The notes under the pieces are model-generated. The model was not told where the DNA came from. It searched no databases and saw only the letters and a program-made list of their open reading frames with translations. Both the position numbers and the translations under genes were made by a program. A DNA stretch of 64,000 nucleotides from JACDBE01 sp963714055 (GTDB taxonomy: Bacteria; Actinomycetota; Acidimicrobiia; Spongiisociales; UBA5794): assembly GCA_963714055.1 (NCBI GenBank), contig OY970227.1:1550001-1614000 (forward strand). Reading direction: 5' to 3'. This document shows, piece by piece, positions 25,333 through 34,354 of this stretch; the stretch's first letter is position 1; the number at the start of each line of letters is the position of its first letter.

Positions 25333-26070
25333 TCACCGCTGTCCACCCTCATCTCGATCCGTTGCGGTCTGCACGGGTGCGTTGTCCCGACTGTCCATCA
25401 TCCGGCGCAGTGATGCCTCAGTGGTCGCGACGTGGACGATGGCAGCGGCCTCGCCCAAGATCGGATCTCCTTCTCGAAGAGCCCGCAGGATCTCAGCGTG
25501 CTGAGCGATCGTCTGTGCCTTGGCGTCGTCTTCGATGATGCCTCGCCAGATGCGAGATCTGGTGGTCCGGATCGACACACCGCCCAGCATCGACGCAAGC
25601 GTTGCATTCCCGGATGCTGCGGCGACCACCGCGTGGAAGTCGCTGTCCATCTGGACCAGGACCTCCTGACTCTCGGCCGAACGCATCTTCCCGAGGAGTG
25701 TCTCGAGCTTGGCGAGGCTCGTGTCATCTATCCGGCGCGCGGCCATGCCAGTCGCCGCCGGTTCGAGGATGCGCCGCACCTGGACCAACTCCAACGAGAA
25801 ATCATCGGACATGAGCTCGGCGGCTGCCCCGATCCCGTGAAGCAGCTGCTCGGGGCGCAGGCTCGTCACGTAGGTCCCGTCGCCCCGCCGAACGTCGAGG
25901 ACACCGGTTGTGACCAGTGCTCGTACCGCCTCTCGGACGGTGTTCCGCGAAGCTCCCAACTCGCTGGCGAGCTCTGCCTCGGGAGCGAGTCTGGCCCCAG
26001 GAGCCAGCGTCCCAGCCGCGATCATTCCCCTGATCTGGCGTATCGCGGCTTCAGTCAGTGGCGCCGACAC
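25333..26070 (-). CDS. GntR/FadR-family transcriptional regulator with FCD domain
   Basis: 245 residues from GTG 26070, preceded by GGGGAGATGC. The N-terminal winged helix is AAIRQIRGMIAAGTLAPGAR then LAPEAELASELGASRNTVRE. The C-terminal FCD ligand domain has helices with LVQVRRILEPAATGMAARRI and DSDFHAVVAAASGNATL, including typical metal-binding His and Asp. FCD regulators commonly sense sugar acids and other carboxylates. It is divergent from the ABC importer and sugar-acid genes, with a palindrome between them, so it likely represses that cluster until a pathway acid accumulates. Confidence 0.9.
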   Translation of the reverse strand: MSAPLTEAAIRQIRGMIAAGTLAPGARLAPEAELASELGASRNTVREAVRALVTTGVLDVRRGDGTYVTSLRPEQLLHGIGAAAELMSDDFSLELVQVRRILEPAATGMAARRIDDTSLAKLETLLGKMRSAESQEVLVQMDSDFHAVVAAASGNATLASMLGGVSIRTTRSRIWRGIIEDDAKAQTIAQHAEILRALREGDPILGEAAAIVHVATTEASLRRMMDSRDNAPVQTATDRDEGGQR

Positions 26071-26081
26071 GCATCTCCCCT

Positions 26082-26096
26082 ATGTCGACTAGACAT
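26082..26096. promoter_or_regulatory. Palindromic operator candidate for the GntR regulator
   Basis: ATGTC-GACTA-GACAT is an inverted repeat with 5-bp arms, and TAGGC-G-GCCTA (26105-26115) is a second one 8 bases on. Both lie in the gap between the regulator start and the permease. GntR/FadR proteins usually bind such short palindromes. Inference from position only. Confidence 0.45.
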
Positions 26097-26195
26097 CCGA
26101 TGTTTAGGCGGCCTATCCTACCAATGAACCCGCCGTTCGGTCGAATCGGGCTTGATACACCCGATCAATCAGGGGGGTCTGGAGGAGTGAGACTG

Positions 26196-27296
26196 GTGAG
26201 TGGACTCGACGACGCCGGGCTCATCGGACCGCGACCGTCCCGAGGGCCGACTGCCGACGGAGGAGACGTCGGCGAAGACGCCACCGCTCCTCCCTCCGAA
26301 CCTCCCATCCGATATGGCGGCCCGTTGCCACTCGCCTTGTTCATGCTTCGGGCCGGACCGGTTTTGATCCTGGTCATCCTCGTCGCCGTCATCGCCATCA
26401 TCACTCCGCTCTTCCTCACCCCGCGCAACATCGGGAACGTCCTGGCGCAGACTGCGGTGATCGCCGTCCTCTCGCTGGGCCAGCTGCTGGTCATCGTTAC
26501 ACGAGGAATCGACCTCTCGGTGGGGTCCACGTTGGCTCTCGCCACAGTGACCGGCGCCCTCGTCTTCCAAGCCGGCAATTCGAGCTTCCTGGTGATCGCC
26601 GCCATGCTCGGTGCCGGCCTGCTGGTCGGCCTGGTCAATGGTGTCCTGTTCGTGAAGGGCCGGATACCGCACCCGTTCATCGTCACGCTCGCCACCTTCA
26701 CGCTGGTGCGCGGGGTGGCGTTGTGGCTCTCCGACGGTCGTCCCATCCAGGAGATGCCCTCGATCGTCCAGGTGATCGGTGGGGACTCGATCTTCGGCTG
26801 GCTCCCCATCTCGTTCTTCGTCGTCGTCGGCGTCGCAGTCGCGGTGTGGCTGTTGACGACCCGCGTCGTCTGGGGTCGCTGGATCTACGCAGTCGGCGGC
26901 AACCCGGAGGCAGCGCGCCGCACCGCGATCCCCGTACCCAAGGTCCTCATCTCGGTCTACATCTTCAGCGGGCTCACCGCAGGCATCGCCGGCTTACTCA
27001 CCGCGGGGAGGACGAACGCCGGTGCGCCTACATTTGGCGCCCTGGCGGAGCTCGATGCCATTGCCGCAGTGATCATCGGCGGCGCCAGCTTTCTCGGGGG
27101 ACGAGGCGGAGTGAGCCACGCCCTCGTCGGGGCTCTGATGATCGGCGTGATTCGAAACGCGATGAATCTGGCCAATCTGGAATCCTTCTTCCAGCTCATT
27201 GTCCTCGGGCTCGTGATCATCGTCGCAGTCGAGTCCGATGTGCTGCGCGGGCAGCTCGAGAACAAGCTTCGCCTGGCACAGGCGACCCGAACATGA
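26196..27296 (+). CDS. Sugar ABC transporter permease (RbsC/FrcC-like)
   Basis: GTG 26196 is chosen because GGAGG lies 10 bases upstream at 26181-26185; longer frames back to 26058 lack this. About 366 residues with an unusual polar N-terminal extension of 45 residues, then 8-10 membrane helices (VLILVILVAVIAIITPLFLT, AVIAVLSLGQLLVIVTRGID). The family motif LSVGSTLALATVTGAL follows GID, and the cytoplasmic EAA-like loop is AVGGNPEAARRTAIPV. It forms the channel of an importer with the ATPase whose ATG overlaps its stop. Confidence 0.9.
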   Translation: MSGLDDAGLIGPRPSRGPTADGGDVGEDATAPPSEPPIRYGGPLPLALFMLRAGPVLILVILVAVIAIITPLFLTPRNIGNVLAQTAVIAVLSLGQLLVIVTRGIDLSVGSTLALATVTGALVFQAGNSSFLVIAAMLGAGLLVGLVNGVLFVKGRIPHPFIVTLATFTLVRGVALWLSDGRPIQEMPSIVQVIGGDSIFGWLPISFFVVVGVAVAVWLLTTRVVWGRWIYAVGGNPEAARRTAIPVPKVLISVYIFSGLTAGIAGLLTAGRTNAGAPTFGALAELDAIAAVIIGGASFLGGRGGVSHALVGALMIGVIRNAMNLANLESFFQLIVLGLVIIVAVESDVLRGQLENKLRLAQATRT

Positions 27297-28057
27297 GCCC
27301 TGAGTCCTCGACGCCGTTTCTGACCGTGAGGGGCGGCACCAAGCGCTTTGGCGGCGTCCTCGCTCTCGACGGGGTGGACATCGATGTGTTCGCCGGCGAG
27401 GTGGTGGCGGTGCTCGGGGACAACGGAGCCGGGAAGTCGACGCTGATCAAATGTATGAGCGGGGTCTACCGGCTCGACTCGGGAGTCATCGAAGTCGACG
27501 GCCACGCGGCGCAGATGCACAGCCCTGCCGACGCCCGTGCACTCGGCATCGAAACCGTCTATCAGGACCTGGCCCTGTTCGACAACCTCAGCCCGTCGTC
27601 CAACTTCTACGCGGGGCGGGAGCTGGCCGGCCCGCGGTGGCTCCCGACGGGGATGCGACTGCTGGCGAGAAGGACGATGGCGCAGAACACGCAGGAGGTC
27701 CTCGATCGCCTCCAGGTCACCCTCCCCGACCTCGAGGCACCCGTCGGGCTGATGTCCGGCGGCCAACGTCAGGCCGTGGCGGTGGCGAGAGCGACCGCGT
27801 TCTCCTCGCGGCTGGTCATCCTGGACGAACCGACCGCAGCCCTCGGTCTACGCGAAGCGGCACGTGTGCTCGACCTCATCAAACGCCTTCGAAGCGAGCA
27901 GAGAGCAGTGGTGGTCATCTCCCATGCGATGGATCACGTGATGGAGGTAGCCGATCGGGCGATCGTGATGCGGCGTGGCCGCAAGGTGGGGGAGTTGGTC
28001 CCATCGGACGAATTTCGGGAGCAGATCGTCTCGCTAATCGTTGGAGGTGACGGTTGA
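27293..28057 (+). CDS. Sugar ABC transporter ATP-binding protein, single-domain (FrcA-like)
   Basis: 254 residues. Walker A is VLGDNGAGKSTLIKCMSGVY near 40-59. The signature is LMSGGQRQAVAVARA (M replacing the usual first residue of LSGGQ). Walker B is RLVILDEPTAAL, and the switch His is in VVISHAMDHVMEV. Most ribose-type importers have a two-domain ATPase; a single-domain protein of this size matches the fructose importer FrcA and would work as a homodimer. The ATG overlaps the permease stop. Substrate is unknown but probably the sugar of the downstream catabolic genes. Confidence 0.9.
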   Translation: MSPESSTPFLTVRGGTKRFGGVLALDGVDIDVFAGEVVAVLGDNGAGKSTLIKCMSGVYRLDSGVIEVDGHAAQMHSPADARALGIETVYQDLALFDNLSPSSNFYAGRELAGPRWLPTGMRLLARRTMAQNTQEVLDRLQVTLPDLEAPVGLMSGGQRQAVAVARATAFSSRLVILDEPTAALGLREAARVLDLIKRLRSEQRAVVVISHAMDHVMEVADRAIVMRRGRKVGELVPSDEFREQIVSLIVGGDG

Positions 28058-28153
28058 CGTCTTGATTCGCGCGCGTTTGCACGACGTCGACTGGGTGGCG
28101 GCGGCGAATGCAAAGGAGAAACGGCCCACCCAACACACAGGAGGAGAAGCACG

Positions 28154-29169
28154 TTGAGAGCAAAGAATGGCAGTCGATGGCTCGTGGCCCTGGTGATGGC
28201 ACTGCTTGTAGCCGCCTGCGGAGGCGATGAAGGCAGCGACACCACCGCAGCTGGAGCTGCCGAGCCCACAACGACCGACGCGCCGGCTACCACCGCCGCG
28301 CCGGATGCGACCACCGCAGGCGAGAGCTACAAGCTCGGGCTGATCACCAAGTTCCCCGTCGACTTCTTCTTCGTCATCGAAGACGCGGCGAAGGCTTGGG
28401 CGGACGACCATCCCGACGTCGAGCTTATCACCGGCATGGGCGAGTCCGGCTCTGATGACGAAGGCGTGATCGCCCTCATCGAGTCGATGGTGGCCCAAGG
28501 CGTCGCCGGCATCGCGTTGACTCCCACCGGCCCGGCGGTCACCCCCGCACTCGACGCGGCCGTCGCCGCCGGGGTGGACATCGTGCTCATCGACAACGAC
28601 CTGCCCGACTGGGACGGCAAATCGGCGGTCGTGGCAACCGACAACTACCAGGGCGGCGTACTCGCCGGCGAGTGGCTGGCCGAGAATCTCGAAGCGGGAT
28701 CCACCCTCGGAGTCCTCGAAGGTGTTGCCGGAGTGCCGGCCCTCGACGACCGCGTCCTGGGGATGGTCGAAGGTCTCGGCGACGCCGACGTCACGATCGT
28801 GTCGCAGACTCCGACCGACTGTGATCAGGTGAAGGGCGTGGCAGCTGCCGAGGACCTGCTGACGGCGAACCCGGATGTCGACGCCATCTACGGCGCCTGC
28901 GGCCCGCCCATCATCGGAGCGCTGGAGGCAATCGAGAACGCCGGTATCGCTCCCGAGGACATCGTGGTCATCGGGTTCGACGCCTCACCCGACGAGGTGG
29001 CGGCGATCCTGGACGGGCGGCAGGACGCCTCGGTCGCCCAGTTCCCGGCCATGATGGGCGAACTCGGCATGGAGACTCTCTACCAGGCGTCACCGGCGGA
29101 GCGGTCGAGGCCTTCGTCGACACCGGCACCGCCATCGTCACCATCGACAACGCGGCGGACTTCGGATAG
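28154..29169 (+). CDS. Sugar-binding lipoprotein of the ABC importer (FrcB-like), one frameshift
   Basis: TTG 28154 with AGGAGGAG seven bases upstream. The lipoprotein signal WLVALVMALLVAACGGDEGS is followed by a 40-residue Thr/Ala/Pro linker, then the periplasmic-binding-protein-like fold (YKLGLITKFPVDFFFVIEDA, VAGIALTPTGPAVTPALDAA, EDIVVIGFDASPDEVAAILD). The frame must shift near 29089 to read VTGGAVEAFVDTGTAIVTID-NAADFG and the stop at 29167. Without the shift the frame runs into the dehydratase gene as an 809-residue chimera, which I reject. Probably a sequencing indel. Anchored outside, it would deliver the sugar to the permease. Confidence 0.85.
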
Positions 29170-29186
29170 GCCCGCACCGACAGCCA

Positions 29187-29218
29187 GTTTGGGGGCTCGC
29201 CCTGGCGGGCCCCCAAAC
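29187..29218 (+). terminator. Intercistronic hairpin after the sugar-binding protein gene
   Basis: GTTTGGGGGC (29187-29196) pairs perfectly with GCCCCCAAAC (29209-29218), 12-base loop with extra pairing inside. It starts 18 bases after the stop. Such hairpins after binding-protein genes often block exonucleases or partly terminate, giving more binding protein than downstream enzymes. Confidence 0.65.
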
Positions 29219-29260
29219 CGGCATGGCGGCCTCGCTCATGGTCGGATCGAGAGAACTGTG

Positions 29261-30583
29261 ATGGGTCCAACGATCGTCGGTTTCACGACGAGAGACATCC
29301 GATTCCCCACCTCGCGCGCCCTCGACGGGTCAGACGCCATGAACGAGGCACCCGACTACTCGGCAGCCTATGTGATCCTCGAGACCGACATTCCCGGGTT
29401 GTCCGGACACGGGATGACGTTCACCACTGGTCGGGGCAACGAGCTGTGTGTGGCCGCCATCGAGGCGCTCGCTCCGCGCCTGGTGGGGCGTACCCTCGAG
29501 GCGCTCACGACTGACCTCGGGGCCTTCTGGACATCCATGGTGGATGACGGGCAACTGCGTTGGGTCGGACCCGAGAAGGGCGTCGTGCACCTGGCCACCG
29601 CCGCGGTAGTGAACGCTGTCTGGGACCTCTTCGCCAAAGCGGAGAACAAGCCTCTGTGGAAGCTGCTCGCGGACATGTCACCCGAGGAGGTGGTCAGATG
29701 CATTCCGTTCCGCCACATCACCGACGCCCTCTCCCCGGACGATGCTCTGACGATCCTGACGGATGCCCATCGAGGGAGAGACGACCGGATGCAGAGCATC
29801 CTCACCCGCGGCTACCCGGCCTATACGACATCCGCCGGGTGGATCGGATACTCAGACGACAAGGTGCGTGAGCTCTGTCAAGAAGGAATGGCCCGCGGCT
29901 GGCGCCACTTCAAGGTGAAGGTCGGTCGAGACCTCGAGGAGGACATCCGGCGAGCTGCGTTGGTGCGCGATGTCATCGGCGATGAGCACGCGCTCATGTT
30001 GGACGCCAATCAGGTGTGGGACGTGGACGAGGCCATCAACTGGATGGGTGAGCTGGCTGCCTTCCAGCCACTGTGGATCGAGGAGCCGACCAGCCCCGAC
30101 GACATACTCGGCCACGCTCGAATCGCCCGGGCTCTGGAGCCGATGGGCATCGGTGTCGCCACCGGGGAGCACTGCCACAACCGGGTCATGTTCAAGCAGT
30201 TCTTCCAAAGCGACGCCATCCGGTTCGCCCAGATCGACCCATGCCGCCTGGGTGGGATAAACGAAGCCCTCGCCGTCCAGCTCATGGCCGCCAAGTTCGG
30301 GGTCGCCGTGTGCCCCCACGCCGGAGGCGTCGGGCTGTGCGAATACGTTCAGCACCTCGCCATCTTCGACTACCTCGCCGTGAGCACGACGACCGATGGC
30401 CGTGTGGCCGAGTACGTCGATCACCTCCACGAGCACTTCGTCGATCCCGCGGTCGTCAGCAACGGGCACTATGTGGCTCCGACCGCGCCGGGGACGAGCA
30501 TCACGATGCGGCGGTCGTCGATCGACGCCTACTCGTACCCCCGGGGGGACGAATGGGCCGCGATCCGGGTGGGGGGCGCCTGA
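29261..30583 (+). CDS. fucD: Enolase-superfamily sugar-acid dehydratase, L-fuconate dehydratase type
   Basis: 440 residues from ATG 29261, the length of L-fuconate dehydratase. The active-site residues line up with that family: K218 and K220 in HFKVKVG, D248 and N250 in LDANQVW, E274 in IEEPTSPDD, E303 in GVATGEHCHNR, and H353 in VCPHAGGVG. The enzyme removes water from an aldonic acid to give the 2-keto-3-deoxy acid. Relatives accept L-fuconate, L-galactonate, D-arabinonate and others, so the true substrate is open. It follows the importer operon and is followed after 1 base by an SDR gene and then a lactonase. Confidence 0.88.
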   Translation: MGPTIVGFTTRDIRFPTSRALDGSDAMNEAPDYSAAYVILETDIPGLSGHGMTFTTGRGNELCVAAIEALAPRLVGRTLEALTTDLGAFWTSMVDDGQLRWVGPEKGVVHLATAAVVNAVWDLFAKAENKPLWKLLADMSPEEVVRCIPFRHITDALSPDDALTILTDAHRGRDDRMQSILTRGYPAYTTSAGWIGYSDDKVRELCQEGMARGWRHFKVKVGRDLEEDIRRAALVRDVIGDEHALMLDANQVWDVDEAINWMGELAAFQPLWIEEPTSPDDILGHARIARALEPMGIGVATGEHCHNRVMFKQFFQSDAIRFAQIDPCRLGGINEALAVQLMAAKFGVAVCPHAGGVGLCEYVQHLAIFDYLAVSTTTDGRVAEYVDHLHEHFVDPAVVSNGHYVAPTAPGTSITMRRSSIDAYSYPRGDEWAAIRVGGA

Positions 30584-30584
30584 T

Positions 30585-31607
30585 ATGCACGCCGCCGGTG
30601 GCTCGGTCCTGGTCACCGGGGGATTGGGCTGCATCGGGGCATGGACCGTCCGCGAGCTTCTCTTGGGCGGCACCCCCGTCGTGGTGCTCGATCCGTCCCC
30701 CGACACGAGGCGGCTCCGTCAGGTGGCACCGTCGGACCTGCTCGACCGCGTGCACCGTGTCCGGGGAGACGTCGCCGACCTGGCCGCCATCGAGCAGGTG
30801 ATCGTCGAGCACGGCGTGGACCGGATCGTCCATCTCGCCGCGCTGCAGATCCCGTTCTGCCGAGCCGATCCCCCGAGGGGCGCCCTCGTCAACGTCGTCG
30901 GCACCGTCAACGTCTTCGAGGCGGCGCACCGAGCCGGCATCCCCACGGTGATCTACATGAGCTCGATCGCCATGTTCGACGAGGGGGGAGCCGTCCTCGG
31001 TGCGGAGGCGACGCCTCGGCCGAAGAGCCACTACGGGGTGTACAAGCTCGCCAACGAGGGCACCGCCCGTGCCTACTGGAACGACTTCGGGGTGTCGAGC
31101 ATCGGGGTGCGACCGATGACCGTCTACGGTCCCGGCCGCGATCGAGGGCTCACCAGCTCACCCACCAGGGCGATCCTCGCCGCCGTACTGGGCTGCCGGT
31201 ACGAGATCGGTTTCGGCGGCAGCACCCTCCTCCACTACGCAGCCGATGTCGGCCGTGCCCTGGTCGCCGCCGCCCACGCCCCGGTCGACGGGGCGCACGT
31301 CGTGAACCTGAACGGTGTCGAGGCGTCCATGTCCGACCTGATCGCCTCCCTCGACGACCTCGTCGGGTCGCCTGCAGAAGGGATCACGGCGAAACCCGAT
31401 GCACTCCCGTTCCCGAATGATGTGGACACCATGGGGCTCGACATCATCGGGCCTCCGTCCGTGACCCCGCTCGACGAGGGCATCGCCGCCACCGTGCGCT
31501 TCTTCCGCGACCTCAACGAGCGGGGAGCCCTCCAGCCAGAGGACCATGGCCTGACCGTCGAGGGCCACGTCGCCATCGACGTGGAGTCGGCTGCGGCGGC
31601 GCCGTGA
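30585..31607 (+). CDS. NAD-dependent epimerase/dehydratase-family protein (extended SDR)
   Basis: 340 residues, ATG 30585 right after the dehydratase stop. The Rossmann motif SVLVTGGLGCIGAWTVRELL is at the N terminus. VHLAALQIPF and the catalytic YGVYK (Ser in MSSIAMFDEG) mark the extended SDR family. The cofactor is probably NAD(P). In this operon it could oxidise or epimerise a sugar before the lactonase, but the reaction cannot be read from sequence. The longer upstream frame from 30396 is the antisense-like shadow of the dehydratase and is not used. It ends overlapping the lactonase start. Confidence 0.82.
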   Translation: MHAAGGSVLVTGGLGCIGAWTVRELLLGGTPVVVLDPSPDTRRLRQVAPSDLLDRVHRVRGDVADLAAIEQVIVEHGVDRIVHLAALQIPFCRADPPRGALVNVVGTVNVFEAAHRAGIPTVIYMSSIAMFDEGGAVLGAEATPRPKSHYGVYKLANEGTARAYWNDFGVSSIGVRPMTVYGPGRDRGLTSSPTRAILAAVLGCRYEIGFGGSTLLHYAADVGRALVAAAHAPVDGAHVVNLNGVEASMSDLIASLDDLVGSPAEGITAKPDALPFPNDVDTMGLDIIGPPSVTPLDEGIAATVRFFRDLNERGALQPEDHGLTVEGHVAIDVESAAAAP

Positions 31608-32461
31608 GCACCCCCCCGGCGGTCATCGACGCCCACCACCACTTCTGGGACCCGGCGGCCGCCCACTATCCCTGGATCACCGGTGCCTACGAACCGCTGC
31701 GAAGGGCATACGGGCCACCCGATCTCGCCCCGCTCCTCGAGGCCGCAGGCGTGACGGGCACGATCGTGGTGCAGGCGCGCCAGGATCTTGCCGAGACGAC
31801 CTCGCTGGTGCAGACCGCAGCCGCCACGGACTGGATCGTGGGTGTGGTCGGGTGGGTCGATCTCACCGATCCCGACGTCGCGGAGACGATCGCAGGGATT
31901 CGCCGGGGAGCGCACGGCCGCCGGTTGGTCGGCGTCCGCCATCTGGTCCACGACGAGCCCGACCCCGATTGGCTGCTCCGAGACGACATCATGGCCGGGC
32001 TCGCCGCCGTCGCCGAGGCGGGACTTGTGTACGACCTGTTGGTGAGGACCCGGGAGCTGCCGGCGGCCACCGAGGTCGCCCGGCGACTGCCCCATCTCCG
32101 CTTCGTCCTCGACCATCTCGCCAAGCCGCCCATCGCCGCCCACCGCATGGAGCCGTGGGCCTCGGCGATCGCCGAGATCGCCGCCCAAGGCAACGTGACG
32201 GCCAAGGTCTCCGGGCTCGTCACCGAAGCCGACTGGTCGTCGTGGACCGCGGCAGATCTGGAGCCCTTCATCGAGACGGCGGCCAGGCTGTTCGGCCCCG
32301 AGCGACTGATGTTCGGCTCCGACTGGCCGGTGTCCACCCTGGCCGCCGGCTACGCCGAGGTGCTGGAGGTCACCGGCGACATCCTCTCTGCGGTGCTGGG
32401 AGACGATGCGGCATGGGTCCTCGGCCCCTGTGCCGCCGCCACCTACCGCATCGAGACCTGA
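31604..32461 (+). CDS. Amidohydrolase-family lactonase, L-fuconolactonase-like
   Basis: 285 residues from GTG 31604 overlapping the SDR stop. The N terminus has the metal-binding VIDAHHHFWDPA, the core has VGVRHLVHDEPDPDWLL, and the C terminus has LMFGSDWPVSTLAAGYAEV, all hallmarks of COG3618 fuconolactonase-type hydrolases. It would open a sugar-acid lactone to the aldonic acid that the dehydratase consumes, placing it between a dehydrogenase and the dehydratase. The TIM-barrel protein is cytoplasmic (no signal). Confidence 0.87.
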   Translation: MSTPPAVIDAHHHFWDPAAAHYPWITGAYEPLRRAYGPPDLAPLLEAAGVTGTIVVQARQDLAETTSLVQTAAATDWIVGVVGWVDLTDPDVAETIAGIRRGAHGRRLVGVRHLVHDEPDPDWLLRDDIMAGLAAVAEAGLVYDLLVRTRELPAATEVARRLPHLRFVLDHLAKPPIAAHRMEPWASAIAEIAAQGNVTAKVSGLVTEADWSSWTAADLEPFIETAARLFGPERLMFGSDWPVSTLAAGYAEVLEVTGDILSAVLGDDAAWVLGPCAAATYRIET

Positions 32462-32504
32462 CGCCTCACGCTCGACGGGGTTCAGGAGCCGGTTGGCGGA
32501 CGGG

Positions 32505-33602
32505 TCAGCGCACGACGCGGGCACCGTGGGCGGTGACCGCTGCCAGCACCTCGGCGCTGGTGACCATCGACGTGTCACCCGGTGTCGTCATCGCCAACGC
32601 CCCGTGGGCGGCCCCGATCTCCACGGCCTCGGCGGGGGACCTGCCGTCGAGGAAGGCCCAGATCATGCCGCTGGCGAAGCCGTCACCTCCGCCCACCCGG
32701 TCGTAGATCTCGAGGTCGGGTCGAAGCCGTGACTCGTGGAAGACGCCGTCGGCATGGACGATGGCGCCCCAGTCGTTGAAGCCCGCCGACCTCGCGTTCC
32801 GCAGCGTGGTGGCCACCACCTCGAGATTGGGGAACGCTTTGAGGACCGCTCCTATCATGGCCTTGAACGCCGACGGGTCGAGGTTGGTGATCTCGTGATC
32901 CAGGTCGGGAACCTCGAACCCGAGCGCCGCAGTGAAGTCCTCTTCGTTCCCGATCATGACATCGACGTACGGCGCCAGCGAGCGGTTCACCTCCACCGCT
33001 CTGGTACTCCCTCCCCGGTGCTTCCACAGCGACGGTCGGTAGTTGAGGTCGTAGGAGACCACGGTGCCGGCGGCGCGCGCCGCCTGCATCGCTTCGAGCG
33101 TCAGCTCGGCGGTCGTCTCCGACAGGGCGGCGAAGATGCCCCCGGTGTGGAGCCACCGCACCCCTTCCTCGTGGAGGATCCGGCTCCAATTGACGTCACC
33201 GGGACGCAGCTGGGAGACGGCGGTGTGCGCCCGGTCGGAGACACCCAGAGCCGGGCGAATGCCGAATCCCTTCTCGGTGAAGTTGAGCCCCACCCGGGAC
33301 TCGAGCCCGACGCCGTCGTGACGCACCCAGGTGACGTGACGCAGGTCGACACCGCCGGTCATCATGAGGTCCTCGACGAGATGGCCGACCTCGCTGTCGA
33401 CGAGCGCGGTGACGATGACGGTTCGCAACCCGAAGACCTTCGTGAGGGCGCGGGCCACGTTGTACTCGCCGCCGCCCTCGCTCACCGTCAAGGTGCGCGC
33501 CGTCCTGATCCGCCCCCATCCCGGATCGAGACGGAGCATGACCTCACCGATGGCGAGACAGTCCCAGCGGCGGGCGTCGGCGGGGGCGATCCGCAGGGCC
33601 AC
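32505..33602 (-). CDS. kdgK: PfkB-family sugar-acid kinase, 2-keto-3-deoxygluconate kinase-like
   Basis: 365 residues. GTG 33602 begins 5 bases after the aldolase stop; the longer frame to 33887 is an aldolase shadow. It has the N-terminal SEGGGEYNVARALTKVFGLR, the substrate-binding YDLNYRPSLWK, GNEEDFTAALG, and the C-terminal PfkB motif DRVGGGDGFASGMIWAFL with the catalytic Asp. KDG kinases phosphorylate 2-keto-3-deoxy acids at C6, matching the dehydratase product. A C-terminal reach is typical. The substrate could be KDG, KDGal or a deoxy analogue. Confidence 0.86.
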   Translation of the reverse strand: MALRIAPADARRWDCLAIGEVMLRLDPGWGRIRTARTLTVSEGGGEYNVARALTKVFGLRTVIVTALVDSEVGHLVEDLMMTGGVDLRHVTWVRHDGVGLESRVGLNFTEKGFGIRPALGVSDRAHTAVSQLRPGDVNWSRILHEEGVRWLHTGGIFAALSETTAELTLEAMQAARAAGTVVSYDLNYRPSLWKHRGGSTRAVEVNRSLAPYVDVMIGNEEDFTAALGFEVPDLDHEITNLDPSAFKAMIGAVLKAFPNLEVVATTLRNARSAGFNDWGAIVHADGVFHESRLRPDLEIYDRVGGGDGFASGMIWAFLDGRSPAEAVEIGAAHGALAMTTPGDTSMVTSAEVLAAVTAHGARVVR

Positions 33603-33606
33603 GATC

Positions 33607-34278
33607 TCAGGTCCGCGCCTCGGCCACGGCGGCGACCGTCGCTTCGATGCGGGCCCGCAGACCGTCGAAGTCCCGCTCATCGACGAGTCCGCTCGGGAGC
33701 AGCTTCGACCCCATGCCGACCGCCGGCGCCCCGGCCCGGTACCAGGATCGGAGCGAGTCCACCGTCGGCTCCACCCCACCCGTAGGGATGGCGCGAACCC
33801 ACGGGCACGGGGCGCGCACCGCCTCGAGGAAGGCCGGCCCGCCGAGCGAGCCCGCCGGGAACAGCTTGACGACGTCGCACCCGGCACGGTAGGCGGCGAG
33901 GATCTCGGTCACCGTTCCGCAACCGGGGATGTAGGGGATGTTGCGGAGGTTGCATGCACCGGCGACCTCGGCGGAGAAGCCCGGTCCGAACACGAAGTTG
34001 GCCCCGAGATCGATGACGTGCGCCGCCGTCGCGCCGTCGATGACGGATCCGGCGCCGACGATGAGCTCGGGCAGGCGGTCCCGGGACTGTGCGATCAGCT
34101 CGGCGAGGACCGCGATGGCGCCGTCGCCGCGGTTGGTGAACTCGAGGGTGCTCAGCCCGCCCGCCACCAGCGCACCCGCCACCTCGCGGGCGACGTCGAC
34201 ATCAGGGCTGAAGAAGACCGGGACGACACCGTCGCGGACGATGGCGTCAAGGACTTCGAGCTTGGTTCGACCGGCCAC
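33607..34278 (-). CDS. eda: 2-keto-3-deoxy-6-phosphogluconate (KDPG) aldolase family
   Basis: 223 residues. Motifs: VVPVFFSPDVDVAREVAGAL, the Schiff-base Lys in CDVVKLFPAGSLGGPAFLEA, and WVRAIPTGGVEP near the end. The enzyme cleaves KDPG-type phosphorylated acids to pyruvate plus glyceraldehyde-3-phosphate (or lactaldehyde for deoxy acids). The ATG at 34278 is divergent from the alcohol dehydrogenase gene with 76 bases between. Together with the adjacent kinase it makes the lower half of a semi-phosphorylated Entner-Doudoroff-like route. Confidence 0.9.
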   Translation of the reverse strand: MAGRTKLEVLDAIVRDGVVPVFFSPDVDVAREVAGALVAGGLSTLEFTNRGDGAIAVLAELIAQSRDRLPELIVGAGSVIDGATAAHVIDLGANFVFGPGFSAEVAGACNLRNIPYIPGCGTVTEILAAYRAGCDVVKLFPAGSLGGPAFLEAVRAPCPWVRAIPTGGVEPTVDSLRSWYRAGAPAVGMGSKLLPSGLVDERDFDGLRARIEATVAAVAEART

Positions 34279-34308
34279 CCGTGTGCCCTCTCGTGAGGAG
34301 GTCGACAG

Positions 34309-34347
34309 CTGTGTGCACAGTATACTGGTGTTCTTACAGCATGCTGT
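34309..34347. promoter_or_regulatory. Divergent promoter/operator region of the sugar-acid genes
   Basis: TATACT at 34321-34326 is a good -10 element for the rightward genes. AGTATACT is itself a palindrome. ACAGCATGCTGT at 34336-34347 is a perfect 12-bp palindrome 8 bases before the dehydrogenase ATG. An IclR or GntR protein could bind here and control both directions. No clear -35 element is seen. Confidence 0.5.
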
Positions 34348-34354
34348 TGAGGCG

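Noticed and set aside
25122..25538. A small plus-strand gene before the GntR regulator
   Set aside because: It runs antisense through the regulator 3' end and has no ribosome site.
28154..30583. An 809-residue fusion of a sugar-binding lipoprotein and a dehydratase
   Set aside because: Restoring one base near 29089 gives the normal binding-protein ending and stop, followed by a hairpin and a separate dehydratase start.
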